Source: Podaxis mareebaensis
Taxonomy: Eukaryota > Basidiomycota > Agaricomycetes > Agaricales > Agaricaceae
Length of the DNA stretch: 64,000 nucleotides
Reading direction: 5' to 3'
NCBI GenBank assembly: GCA_018524725.1
Contig: JAEUWP010000002.1
Span: forward strand, 186,001-250,000
Shown: piece after piece, positions 12,490-22,972 of the stretch
How the letters are laid out: each line of letters begins with the position of its first letter
Numbering within the stretch: the stretch's first letter is position 1
Made by a program: the position numbers and the translations under genes
Notes under the pieces: generated by a model
Told to the model about the DNA's origin: nothing
Seen by the model: the letters and a program-made list of their open reading frames with translations, nothing else
Database searches by the model: none

Positions 12490-14391
12490 CTAGTAGATAA
12501 AGAGGAGAGATGTCATCACAACCCCCATTAGGGTGATGCCCACCAAAATTACATATATCAGATATCCCGGAAGCAATCCACCTTTCACCGACAAAGCATA
12601 AAGGACAGAAACGAAAGGCGAAGCGATCATCCGCGCCGAGGAGCCCACGGATTGACCTATTCCATTCACGGAACCCAGAGAGCTCTTGTTCGGAACAGCA
12701 TCCATGATGAAAATTTGAGTACAACCTAGGGATCTGATTTAGTGACAGAGGCGATTCTCGGTGAGAATTGGGATGGCGCACCATATGCCATGTATACCAG
12801 GGAGGATATCGCCATATGAGTGAATATCAAACTCCGTACCACGAGGTTGGTGCCTCCGAAGTATATTGTGGCCATGTGAAGGACAGGGAACAGAGCGAAG
12901 AAGACGACCGTCAAGGTTAAACAGGCCCTGTAGACCCTCTTAGGCCCGTAGCGTTGCAGGATCCAAGGGAATATCATGAGTTGGGCCGGAGCGTTGTAGC
13001 TTCCCCACTTCGCCATAATGTTGGCCATGTCATTTGCAGAAAGACCGAGGCCATATTGTTGAGGAGGAGAGGTATACATCAGAGGTAGGAGGGTCCGTTG
13101 GGCCTGATCTAGGAAGGATATGAAGGCATAGTTGAGAAGGGCGATGATGAGGCGGGGTCTAATGAGTTGCTTGAGTTGAAGTGTTTCGTGGATTTTATCG
13201 GTAGGCAATAGCGCCATGACACTTTGCGCGACTTCCTGGCGAACACTGGTAACGGCGTCACCCGCATCAGCCCGCATGCCATGTACTGTGCCGTAGCCCA
13301 GATCTTGCGCCTGATGGAGGAGACCAGAGGTTGAGGTTGGAATGATGGAGCTTGCTGCAGACTTCGCGCGGTCTTCCACGCCGAGGATTTTTTTCCAGTC
13401 AATCTGTAGCTCCGGTGGGAGAGTCTGCCAAGATAATAAATTATAAGTGAATGGGTGTGATAGCCACCAGAGTAGTACCTCCTCAAAGCCATAATAAGTG
13501 AGGTAAAATGAGGCGAAGGAGAATATGGCAGCAATCGTGCACGGAATAAACAGTGGGTGATTATGAATGAAAGGGATCTGTTCGAGGGTCGGGAGCCTTT
13601 CATGCAAGCCTATCAAAAAGCTGCCCATTGACGACCTGCAGTTGAAAGGCGTGATAAATAAATGATTACCCAAGCGGAAGCTCGACACAGCTACCCACCC
13701 GATACTAATCCCTATACTCTGCACCAACGGCAACGCTGCATATGCTCGATGACGATTAGTACTGTCTGTAACCTTGTTAGTGCATTTCAGTTCATTTCAT
13801 GGGCACAGATTAAGTCAAGTACGTACTTCCGCGATGACGGATTTCGTAGTTTCTTCGCCACGGATCAGTAATTTTGCTGTCCAAGACTGGTCGTGGAACT
13901 ACACACCCAAGTTGCCTCCGAAAACCCCCTGCATTGATCGTGCGGTTGCTTGGATCCATGTGTTATTCGCTAATCCGAAAATGCATGTAGAAAGTCCAAG
14001 TCCAAGAGGACCGATCAGGAGAATTGGGCGACGGCCCAACTTGTCGGATAGGCGTCCCCATTGATAGACCGTTGCAGCCTTGGCAAGGAACAAGAATGAT
14101 TCCTGTGACGACCTTCAGCGCAGTATTCATCATTACCTCATTCCGCTCTATTCTTACCAGGAACTGGGAGCAGAACTCTGACCCTCTTGGTGTATCGCGA
14201 TCAGCGGAACCTTGTGTATTGCCAGTCGGAATTGGAGTATTGTTAAAAGATTGGATGACGGAATTAGTCAAGGGCTCAGATAGCAGTATCGCGGCGAGAA
14301 TCAAGAGCTGCTTGATGGGAAGTGGAGTACGTTGCCTTTGACTTTCTCGGAGTTGTGTAGTTGAGGCTTCACCAGCAGCACTGAGATTCAT
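12490..14391 (-). CDS. Major facilitator superfamily transporter (copy 2)
   Basis: Multi-exon MFS transporter on the minus strand. It begins MNLSAAGEASTTQLRES at 14391, with helix 1 LLILAAILLSEPLTNSVIQSF. A later exon (about 14100-13890) carries AATVYQWGRLSDKLGRRPIL, the classic loop 2-3 signature, and GGNLGV. The next exon reads TNRHRAYAALPLVQSIGISIG, then MGSFLIGLHERLPTLEQIP. A long charged central loop runs from WKKILGVEDRAKS to TDKIHETLQLKQL, followed by LDQAQRTLLPL, RYGPKRVYRACLTL and YMAYG. A final exon gives CTQIFIMDAVPNKSSLGSV...LLFIY with the stop at 12490. The stretch between helix 1 and helix 2 (SFNNTPIPTGNTQ onward) does not contain the usual ITxGDE loop seen in the other copies, so either an intron is mis-drawn there or that loop has diverged. 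Confidence 0.85.
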
Positions 14392-14520
14392 GGGGGTGGA
14401 GGTCAGGGTGGGAGCCGGGCAACTGCGCCTTTAATCGACGAAGCTAGGTGCCAGTACGTATTAGAGCATGCACACTACTAGTCCGGGGATCTTTAAAAGC
14501 CGGGGTTGAAAGCATTAATG
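14363..14520. repeat. Direct repeat, copy A (5' end of MFS copy 2)
   Basis: Spans the start codon region of the transporter and about 130 bp upstream. Shared blocks with copy B include ACCAGCAGCACT, AACTGCGCCTTT, ATCGACGAAGCTAGG, CCAGTACGTATTAGAGCAT and GAAAGCATTA. Copies differ by substitutions and a few small indels. Confidence 0.85.
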
Positions 14521-14688
14521 TTGGAGTACGTAGATCAACAACGTTCTCGTGGTCTGTTTATTTTTAGTTATCCTTATATCGTAGTCTTCGTTTCTCTTCC
14601 TCAGATGTTTGCCACAAACCGAGTTTCACACGTTCGCGTCTACTATAGCCAGCAATCCATCACCAAGCCGAAATCCAAGAGGTTCGGG

Positions 14689-14840
14689 GCTTTACCAGCA
14701 GCACTAGGATCCATGAGGGGTGGAGGTCAAGATGGGAGCCGAGCAACTGCGCCTTTGATCGACGAAGCTAGGCGCCAGTACGTATTAGAGCATACACACT
14801 AGTCCAGAGATGTTTAGAAGCCAGGGCTGAAAGCATTATT
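14689..14840. repeat. Direct repeat, copy B (orphan transporter 5' end)
   Basis: Second copy of the 14363-14520 segment about 325 bp further on, in the same orientation. It contains the transporter start context but no following transporter coding sequence, so it is a left-over promoter/start fragment from a local duplication. Confidence 0.85.
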
Positions 14841-15286
14841 CGGTAAGTCGGTGAAATCCAGGACAGTTCGAGCTTCAGAAAGCTCGAACGTTGCAAGTAC
14901 CACAGCTGCATGTAGATTCATAATTGCAGAGACGTGTCCAGGGTAAATTTGAGATATACAAATGCGAATAGCCGTTCGGGATCCATAAAAGCGCGTCAAG
15001 ATGATATGAATCCAATGAAAACAGACGAAGAGTGATTTGGATAGAGGGAAGATCACGTGTGGTGTTTGGTCAGGAACGTTGTTCTGGAATACTAATAACC
15101 AAAGTTAGCTACTCGACACAATGCTGCTGACAGGGCACTTCCCATTGCTTTCACCTCTCAACGTCGAGTTGACTATCTGTTAAAACCTTCGGCGTCAAAA
15201 CACCGAACCTATTACCATACAGCATTCGGCGAGTGCCTGCCTCCTTTCTGGAACTCGTTTCTTACTGTCACCTCGCTTATTAGATC
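14841..15286. other. Intergenic stretch, no gene seen
   Basis: About 0.45 kb upstream of the first CHORD-like gene and presumably its promoter. One 80-codon minus-strand ORF overlaps it without recognisable motifs. Confidence 0.4.
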
Positions 15287-15932
15287 ATGACATCCAACGG
15301 GGATAATGAACCTGAAGTCATCGACCTCACAGCTATCTCAGAATCTTCCAGCGAAGACGAAGAAGACGGAACGGCAAATGGCCCATCCCTCGAGAACGAC
15401 TCTGATGCATCCGAAGTCGAAATTCATTTGAACGAGGAGACCCGTTCTCAATTAAAAAATGTCATCAACACCGTTTCGGCAGCACGGCTGCGGCAGGTGT
15501 TGATAGAATTGATAGACACCGAACAAGCTGTTGAGATTGCTCTCACCAGAGAGTTTGTGACACTCAACCGTGAAACCCACAATATTGTCCCAAGATGGGA
15601 GACGTGCCAGAACTGCGAGGAAGATTACGACATAAATACAGAAAGAGAAGAAGGAGAGTGTGAATTTCATCCAGGTGAGTATTATCTATCATCTCAGATT
15701 GAAAGAGGGTGTGGCTTACTCTGTATTCGACGCTCAAGGTGAACTGGAAGTGGATGAGGATTTCTTCGCCGACCATGATGAAAGGGTCCACGGACCGATG
15801 GATACCGAGCAGAATCGACACGATTTTCCAGAGGGCTTTATCTGGTCTTGTTGTGAAGGGCGTGGAGATGAGCCTGGTTGTGTCAAAGACCAACACCAGT
15901 CTGCGATTCCTAGAAAAAGGCGTCGGCTCTGA
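15287..15932 (+). CDS. Small acidic protein with CHORD-like Cys/His motif (copy 1)
   Basis: Two exons, 15287-15674 and 15739-15932, split inside the codon for Gly of HPG by a 64-bp GT...AG intron. The N-terminal half is acidic and Ser-rich (VIDLTAISESSSEDEEDG). A helical segment (SQLKNVINTVSAARLRQVL) follows, then a metal-binding-like array CQNC, CEFHPG, FIWSCCEG, GC and a following DQHQS. The order C-x2-C ... C-x2-HPG ... W-x-CC ... GC ... H resembles CHORD zinc modules and similar Cys/His motifs found in many fungal proteins. The protein ends with a basic tail, PRKRRRL, that could act as a nuclear signal. Function unknown; zinc binding is inferred from the residues. A paralogue follows 425 bp downstream with the intron in the same position. 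Confidence 0.75.
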
Positions 15933-16357
15933 GGCGTATTCATACGTTATGACGGAACTGAACTAAGACATCCACGGAAAGTGACGAGAAAAACAATCAT
16001 AGGCTCAGCGCGTTACATTCCTGCCGTCTTTCTATTTATGTCTTTTGTTACATTCGACTTGCGCTCTTTTGTCTCGACCCTTGCTCTGCTATTCTCTTGG
16101 ACCGAATAGGATGTCTCTATATATTGTCTTGGCGCGGGAGTCAGGTCTGCTGTTCAGGTCCTCGATCAGTCTCAAGCGCTCGGTTCGGAGTGGATCCTTT
16201 GCATACATAAACAATCGTCACGGAACGATCTTACCTCCACACTCACCCAACTCGACGCCTCTGCACCCTGGCCGATTTTGCCCGTATTAGAGGCCAACAG
16301 CTCTTAGTACCCCTTTCGTCAAAGGATTCCGTCATTTGATCGATCACAACCCTTAGG
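15933..16357. other. Spacer between the two CHORD-like genes
   Basis: 425 bp holding the 3' flank of copy 1 and the promoter of copy 2. No coding signal. Confidence 0.4.
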
Positions 16358-17103
16358 ATGCCCTCGGCTGCATTTATACTCACACACCCCCGAGCTTCTC
16401 TTTCAGAGGAAGAACTCGATTCATCCCCACAACCTTCCAACACCTCTTCCTTGTATTCAGAGGCCGAGCGGCAGCAGCCATTCTTTCCAACATCCAACTC
16501 CCTCGCCATGAACCGATTGCAAGCCACCCTAGCCGCCCTCTCAGAGGATCGGTTGCGTAATATGATACTACGAGTCGCCGCACAGGATCCCTACTTTTGC
16601 GACGTGATTGCCATGGAATTGGGAGACACGGAATCGTATGCTAGCGATGCTGACAGTGCCTCCCCAACAACTCCGACTTTGACCAGGTTTCCTCTCAAGT
16701 CCAGCCGAAAGAGGTCCAAGCACCGCGTCACCAGGTCTAGGACCTTGTCCAACACTTTCGTACATTTTCCTCCAACTCTTACAGGCGCTGCAGAATCAGA
16801 CCAAGAGGAGTGTTACTACCACCCCGGTACGTATACATCTTAGGCTCGAGAACAACATTCTGAGGTATGCTAGGCCATCTCGAAACGGAAGATTATGAAT
16901 TCTTGACTATGACTGCCGAAGGGCAGGCATACAAAGCAGTCCAGGCCGTCTCTATGTGGAGTTGCTGCGAAGGAGATGACACGAGTTCTGGGTGTGTTAT
17001 TGTTCCAGCACATCTCCTTCAATATGAACACACAGAACCCCGCCGGCGCCACATTAGTTCCAAGTCCAAGGCGCGTTCTGCTGCACGAAGATGCAGAGCA
17101 TAG
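16358..17103 (+). CDS. CHORD-like Cys/His protein (copy 2, first CxxC missing)
   Basis: Exon 1 runs 16358-16826 and ends inside HPG exactly as in copy 1. The acceptor is either after 16864 or, preferred, after 16873 (GCTAG, giving a 47-bp intron); both keep frame. Exon 2 ends at 17103. Shared features with copy 1 are a helical segment before the motif (LATLAALSEDRLRNMILRVA against SAARLRQVLIELI), CYYHPG, the MWSCCEGDD block and GCV, and a basic C-terminus (PRRRHISSKSKARSAARRCRA). The N-terminal CxxC pair of copy 1 is not present: the corresponding stretch is basic (SSRKRSKHRVTRSRT). A metal site would therefore be incomplete or different. The start at 16358 gives a Ser-rich leader; an in-frame Met at 16508 is an alternative. 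Confidence 0.68.
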
Positions 17104-20100
17104 GGTCAATTTAGCATCCTCTTCTTTGGAAACCTGCGTTATCTCCCATCCATTCACTCACGCCGTTCCCTACTTGGTTCAACACGTTCTTTCCCCGAAC
17201 ATAAGTGCTTCTAGGCTGTTCAGTATGTATTTGTTGTATCGCCCACACCCACCCCTTTTCAATTGTTTCTCTCTGCCCTACATCCACACTCCTTAACACA
17301 CATTATGTTTTGTTTGCCACTCTAGTGTGCGTCATTTTTGTCAGACTTCACTTGTACTTTGAATCAGTCGTTAACAATTTTGACGGAGCCCAAGTTATCT
17401 CAACGCCCCGGACGAGCAATAGTGTTGAGAGTGCTAGTATGTGCCGGACATCGGATAAAGAGTTCCGAATGAGCGGTAGACAGAAGCATATTCGCTACCT
17501 TCCTTCAGGAAGTAGCTAGCACTCCAGCGGAATGCAGGGCTGTGATGCGATGGGTTCGGGTGCCACATCACGCAGGGTTAGCTCGAAGTATGTGATATGT
17601 CCAAAGGAACTTCGCCAGGATGAAGCTCCCCAAAATTGGAGTGCCTCAACTATATGCTAGTGACAAGTGCCAATTTCTATAACGTGACTGTATTGTGTTC
17701 ATATCCGGAGTGCTGAAGATATGATGAGTCCCTAACTAGTTTTTGCTGTCCCATGCCTTTTAATCTAGGTAGGAAATCATTGGATTTGTGGCGAGCTGGT
17801 GTACACGATCATTTTCCCATTTGCGGCATTCCTTGATCGCATCGCACGAACTCGTCCTATATAGTCCTCCGAGGACCCTCATAAACTCGATACACAAAGT
17901 AAGTAAATACAAAACACTATCTTCCTCTCACGTTCATGTTTCTCGATTTTCCAGAAATCCTTAGTGAAACTTCCATATAATTAATCGTCGTCTAACCTGT
18001 TTTTTTATCTTCTGCCCTCACATTTTTTCCCACCAACAAAAGGCTACGATCGAAAAGATATCACGAGAAACTGAGGGCATATGGCATCAAAACTAGAAGA
18101 CATGTGGCGTATGATCTCCCCGGCCGACAGGTCCAATCAACCGGAAACAAACCCGCCATTGTAAACGACCCTGAACCCCGTATACCCCGCATTTGTTCGA
18201 ATCTTGTGCCGAGTTGCGACCCTGAAACGGATCCTCCATGATCATCTTGCCGGGTGGCAAGATAGTTGATTCGGTCGGACATGGGCCCGAGTTCAATGAT
18301 TTCAACACTGATGTAATGATGTATCAATGTTGGTGTCTTTAGTTCATAAACAGTCCTTGTCAATCTCAATGACCAAACTCACGTCGGGATGTTTTTTGGA
18401 GAAATAGGCTTAGCAACTTCACCACCGGAGGCGAAGTGACGTTTCATTTCCGACCAGGAAAATAGCACCTCGTTCGATCCATAGCGTTAGTTTTAGGATG
18501 TTCTTCGGAGTTTCCCGTTCTCCTCCTCGTTAGCCCACTTTGCGCCGTCGCGCTTAATTAGAGTTGGCCAAATGGTGATTTGATCATTTAACGAACATGC
18601 AACGTATATACTATACGACCGGCAATGGGAAGGAACATAATCTCAGCATGGCTGTAATTCTCTGGAAAAGCACATGACAGCCAGAATCGAAGTCAACATA
18701 ACGTTGTAGGGGCCTGGTCCAGGTGTTTTTTTAAAAAAGACGCAACAGGTCATTCGGCAGCCGCGCTGCCACGATAAGCTACTAGCTAAGCAGTAGTCGC
18801 TCGAAGTTTGTAGAAATATCATCTAAGACGGTATCAAGACGTGCTAATGGACGATATTTGGGTATCAGGATTCAGTTTAAATTTTACGACTTCTTAGCCC
18901 GTCAATATCTGTAAGCATTGCAGCTTGTTCGCACGAATCGCATCCTGGTCCTGGCAATGGCCCAACATTGTACACCTCTCGTCGGACAATACACATCACC
19001 GCTCGCCCCACAAGAGGGCACATCAATCTACATATGAATCGCCGCTCACCGCCAGCTCGTTCACGGAATAGCCCGAGGTCAAGCCCGTTCATGAGAACAA
19101 GCCATATGGAAGAATAGTGTTCATGCGCGCCCATGAAACAGAACGAGACGCGCGATCACTATCTTCTCAAAAATACTGCCTACCAACAGGCTGGCGGAGC
19201 AAGTGCGCAGTGGCTGAAGCGCTGATCTACATCAATCTATTTTCTGATTCATGTCATACATGATATGTGATAGCACCCGAATATGGTAAGCTCAAGCTCT
19301 TGGAAAAGGTCCAAGAAAAAAACAAGCTTGGAGGTCTCTCATGTCAAAGAGGTATCAACAGGTATCCAAGACGCTAACGTGGCCCAAGTGGACGAAGTTA
19401 GGCCGCCCGCGGAGCCGAAGGGTCACGTTTATTTTGGTTGAGATAACGAAGGAACCAATCTCTTCCGACTCGGGAATATTGTCACACTTTCAGGTCTGGT
19501 ACAGCATGGATGTATATCAGCGAGTACTACTGTTCGACTCCGGAACGGGCGGTTAACGAGGTCCAGTGAGATCCTTAGCGGTTAGTGTTGTCATTGATTA
19601 GCGTCAAATCGGCTTCGAAGTTTCGGAACGGGATAACGAGCGTTACGAGTCCCAAAGGGCCTCTCAAATACTCCGAGCTCTAGCAATTAGATATGGGGAA
19701 GGAAAGAAAGGAAAGTTACCTACTCCAAGGTGTGCGGGTGTTTTGGACCCATGTGGTATCTAGGACATGTGAGGGTCCTTCGTCCGTAGTTACTCAGAGG
19801 GGCTGGTTATGATGGTGCGGTGCGCCGGCCATGGCAAGTCACCAGAGTTTCTAGCTTGTGGGGGCGGGGCGAGCCTGAGTTGGAGCTTATCTTCATTCCT
19901 CAGAGCCCTAGTACGTGTGCGTTTATCATTGACCCCAGTAATTTGTTGAAAATCGAAAAGACTAGCATCAAGGGGTGATCACCGAACCTTAGCCTCATTC
20001 TCTCAAACACTATCCATAGTCGTCAATCAGACAATGATGTGTCGAGGTGTTGGTCCGAACCCAACTCAACTCCCCCCTCCGCACTTATAGGTTTTTCTCA

Positions 20101-22027
20101 TCATAGACCGCGGCGCCAGCTCATGTTCACACAGGACATTCGATTCTCCGACACATTCCCTCAGTTGCCTGAGGATCAAAGTGATGAATGAAATATGGGT
20201 TCCAAACCAATTGATCCGTCTTCTGATGGTCCGGATCCTTCCTTATTACATATGACCTCTCCATGCCTTGCGGGCTGTGCCTGTGCAATTGTGCGCAAGA
20301 GCGACTGCACATGACTTGTCGTCCGTTTTTGGATTGAGCAAACCAGTGCAAGGCGCTGCGAACACACGAGAAACTCACAAAATCCCCGGCCAAATGAATT
20401 GCTTGTGACTCCACTACCCACACGGACCGCTGAATGAAGTGGCACATGACACCTACTTATTTCGCAGAGGAAATCTATCAATCCTCTCTCGCCGAGCCCA
20501 GCAACCTCGCAACCCCATGCTCAGTTCCCAAAACGTGTCCAATTATATACGTACTCAACAATCTACGTTGTACAATTCGCACAATTCCGCAACAATAATT
20601 GCATGCGCAGTGTCTATGACACATGCTTCCCCACGAAAGCAATCAGATGGCTCCCAACTTCTTCCAATGCAGCGTACGCATTTGAGCAAAAGAAAAAATT
20701 CCCCACATACCGCTTAGCGCTTAACGTTTGGCGTTCACGCTGAAACACACTCCACGATACAAACACAATTCCTGCTGCACCCACACACGTCTCCTCCACA
20801 TATCACCTCAAAACCTCTTTATACTATTAGTGGATACCACCCTGCCGAGGGGCGTAGATAATCTGTTAGCTCAGAATATGCCCACCGCGTCTTAGCAGTA
20901 GGTTTGCTTGTAGCGGTATAGAAATGTAGAATTCAACAACAACAACAACCCACACACGTGAAAACCGTCACATACAAAGTAAGTACACCTGCAGAAACCA
21001 ATGTTCAACTCCGCCATCCCATACAAACGCATCAACCTCCCGAGTCAACTCCGTCTTGGCTCAGTCACCGTTGCCGTACAGTAGACCTCAGGTCAAGTGC
21101 CTCGCAACTTAATTGCTCAGGTGACCATACAACGAGAATGCGTGATACATGTTTTGAGCGTCAATTCCGAAATAATGACTCGATATATGCATGTACTACC
21201 ACGTACAGCGGCCGGCTGCAGGGCTCGTTGGGCGCTGAATGCCACAGCCGCAATACATGGGAAGAGACGGATAATAAAGGATAGCATTGGACTCATTAAT
21301 GATATTTTGGGAGAACCCGCAGCAGCAATAGCGCACCAAAAGGGGAGAGACTCGTACGCGGGTGTTTGCGCTAGACGCCACCTAGAAGAGCCCACTCAAA
21401 TGAGAACGACAGGGGGAATCACAACTAAGGAACGAGTGACAGCAATTTAGAGACTAGTTCAAATGAATGGATTAATTTGTAGAGTAATGCAATGCGAACG
21501 ACTTCCCATTTACAGGTAAAAGATAACTATGGGCTACAGCATAGAACCACGACGAGGGAGCAATGTCAAACACAGATGAACAAACATAGTGTACAACATA
21601 AAGAGGAGAACGAAGGAAAGATAAGTAGAAAGGGGATAGAGTAAAAATAATGCCTAGTTGGCACGTTCGGTTCAACCCAGAGTGAGAATAGCAGAGCAAC
21701 GCTGAACTGGGTGTCAATTCAACTATTGACAAGTGTCCTCCCGAGGGGCTATGTCCCCAAATGAAACGAAAGTGGGTGGAGTTGGGGTCTCGAGCGGGCG
21801 GTGGCGTCGAGGTGGGGCAAGTCCAAAGGTTATACAAATGTCCCTCTCGACTGCGATTCGCGGGAAACGAGCAAGTGCGTGTATGCGGGTATCGAGAAAG
21901 TATGGCAGTGAACATGTGCAGAGGTTAATAATTTAGGATGAATGGGACTGGGCGTAGAAGGAAGGTGGAGTAACGTCGGCGATGAACTAGAAGCGATGGA
22001 TCCAAAGGCAGAAGACTAAGTTTGTTG
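17104..22027. other. 4.9 kb without recognisable genes
   Basis: Contains only scattered ORFs under about 120 codons on both strands (for example minus 18061-18369, minus 20127-20447, plus 21097-21450, minus 21472-21915). None has a motif, a splice-linked partner or a paralogue in the window. No retroelement or transposase signature was seen. One short (AAC)n run lies at about 20935-20950. Could be decayed sequence or non-coding transcription units. Confidence 0.45.
20934..20950. repeat. Short (AAC)n microsatellite
   Basis: About five CAA/AAC units followed by CCCACACACG. Too short to say more. Confidence 0.5.
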
Positions 22028-22972
22028 CTAAGCATTGCAATCCACCATTTCCCAGTCGTCATACCGCAGGTCGACCCAAGAATTTGACAGTGTCGGAGGA
22101 CCACTAGAAGTACCATTATCGGTCGTCGTCTCAGCTGCGGCCGGCCGGTCCTCCATAGGAACATCTTCCCTGCTCTCCTGTTCTGCCACGATCCTTTCCA
22201 AATCTTGCGTAGCCGTAAGTATGGATAGCGCCAGCCGGGGACCCATCCGCAGAATCTTTTGTCCTTCGGGCGAATATCGCATACATGTTTTAATGGCTAG
22301 GCGGTAGAGGTCTGGTTCTTGTTTTGATCGCGGAAATACCGGTCGACCAGGGAGCAGGTGCCGCTTAGGGGAAAGGGGGGATGATGCTCGGAGGCTTGGC
22401 GGGACGCGGAAAGGAGTAGGGGAAGATGTGGGTTCCGAGGCTGATGAAGCTGATGCATCAACAGCAGAGGTTGTTACGTCGAGCAGTGTGGCCGTCCGTG
22501 TAAGTGAACGGCTCCGGGATGAAGGTGGTGACGTGGAGATATAGGATGGGGGCTGTGGCTGCTGCGACTGGCAAGGGTGTGGCTGTGGCTGCGAGTGGGT
22601 GCGTTCAAGACGAGTACGAATAGTAATGGGTTCCAAGTTTAAATTTGCACGGGTAGCGGCTTTACGACGCTGCCGCTGGTCCTTGTAGTACTGGAGAGAT
22701 TGTTGATAGGGGACAGTAGAAACCGAGGGCTGAGAGGTCCGGCATGTGCCTTGAGCACTAATAATTGCGACGGAAGTAGAAGCGACGGTGGGGAGAGTAA
22801 GGTATGACTCGGTTCGGCGAAGGCCCATGACTGACGATGTGCGAGGAGCCTTTGTGGGACGGGGGTTAGCTGAAAGGGAGGTGGATGCGACGGAGAAAGA
22901 GGCGGTTCGCTTTCTTTGAAAGGACTGGGGCAGAAAGTGGTCCGGGACGACGGGGGTATGGACGAGGGACAT
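22028..22972 (-). CDS. Ser/Pro-rich protein with conserved-looking C-terminus
   Basis: 314-residue frame from the ATG at 22972. The first 200 residues are Ser/Thr/Pro/Gln-rich and probably disordered (TSVMGLRRTESYLTLP, SQPQPHPCQSQQPQPP). A short basic helix-like stretch YYKDQRQRRKAATRANL lies near residue 95. From about residue 220 it becomes ordered: EPDLYRLAIKTCMRYSPEGQ and then KILRMGPRLALSILTATQD, an amphipathic helical region likely to be the functional core. It ends with an acidic tail, VDLRYDDWEMVDCNA. An extra upstream exon is possible because the region 22973-23154 also has coding-like composition. Family not recognised; such proteins occur in agaricomycete genomes as conserved hypotheticals. 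Confidence 0.65.
   Translation of the reverse strand: MSLVHTPVVPDHFLPQSFQRKRTASFSVASTSLSANPRPTKAPRTSSVMGLRRTESYLTLPTVASTSVAIISAQGTCRTSQPSVSTVPYQQSLQYYKDQRQRRKAATRANLNLEPITIRTRLERTHSQPQPHPCQSQQPQPPSYISTSPPSSRSRSLTRTATLLDVTTSAVDASASSASEPTSSPTPFRVPPSLRASSPLSPKRHLLPGRPVFPRSKQEPDLYRLAIKTCMRYSPEGQKILRMGPRLALSILTATQDLERIVAEQESREDVPMEDRPAAAETTTDNGTSSGPPTLSNSWVDLRYDDWEMVDCNA

Noticed and set aside
18180..18220. GTTCGAATC, resembling a tRNA B box
   Set aside because: No A box at the right distance and no cloverleaf could be formed.
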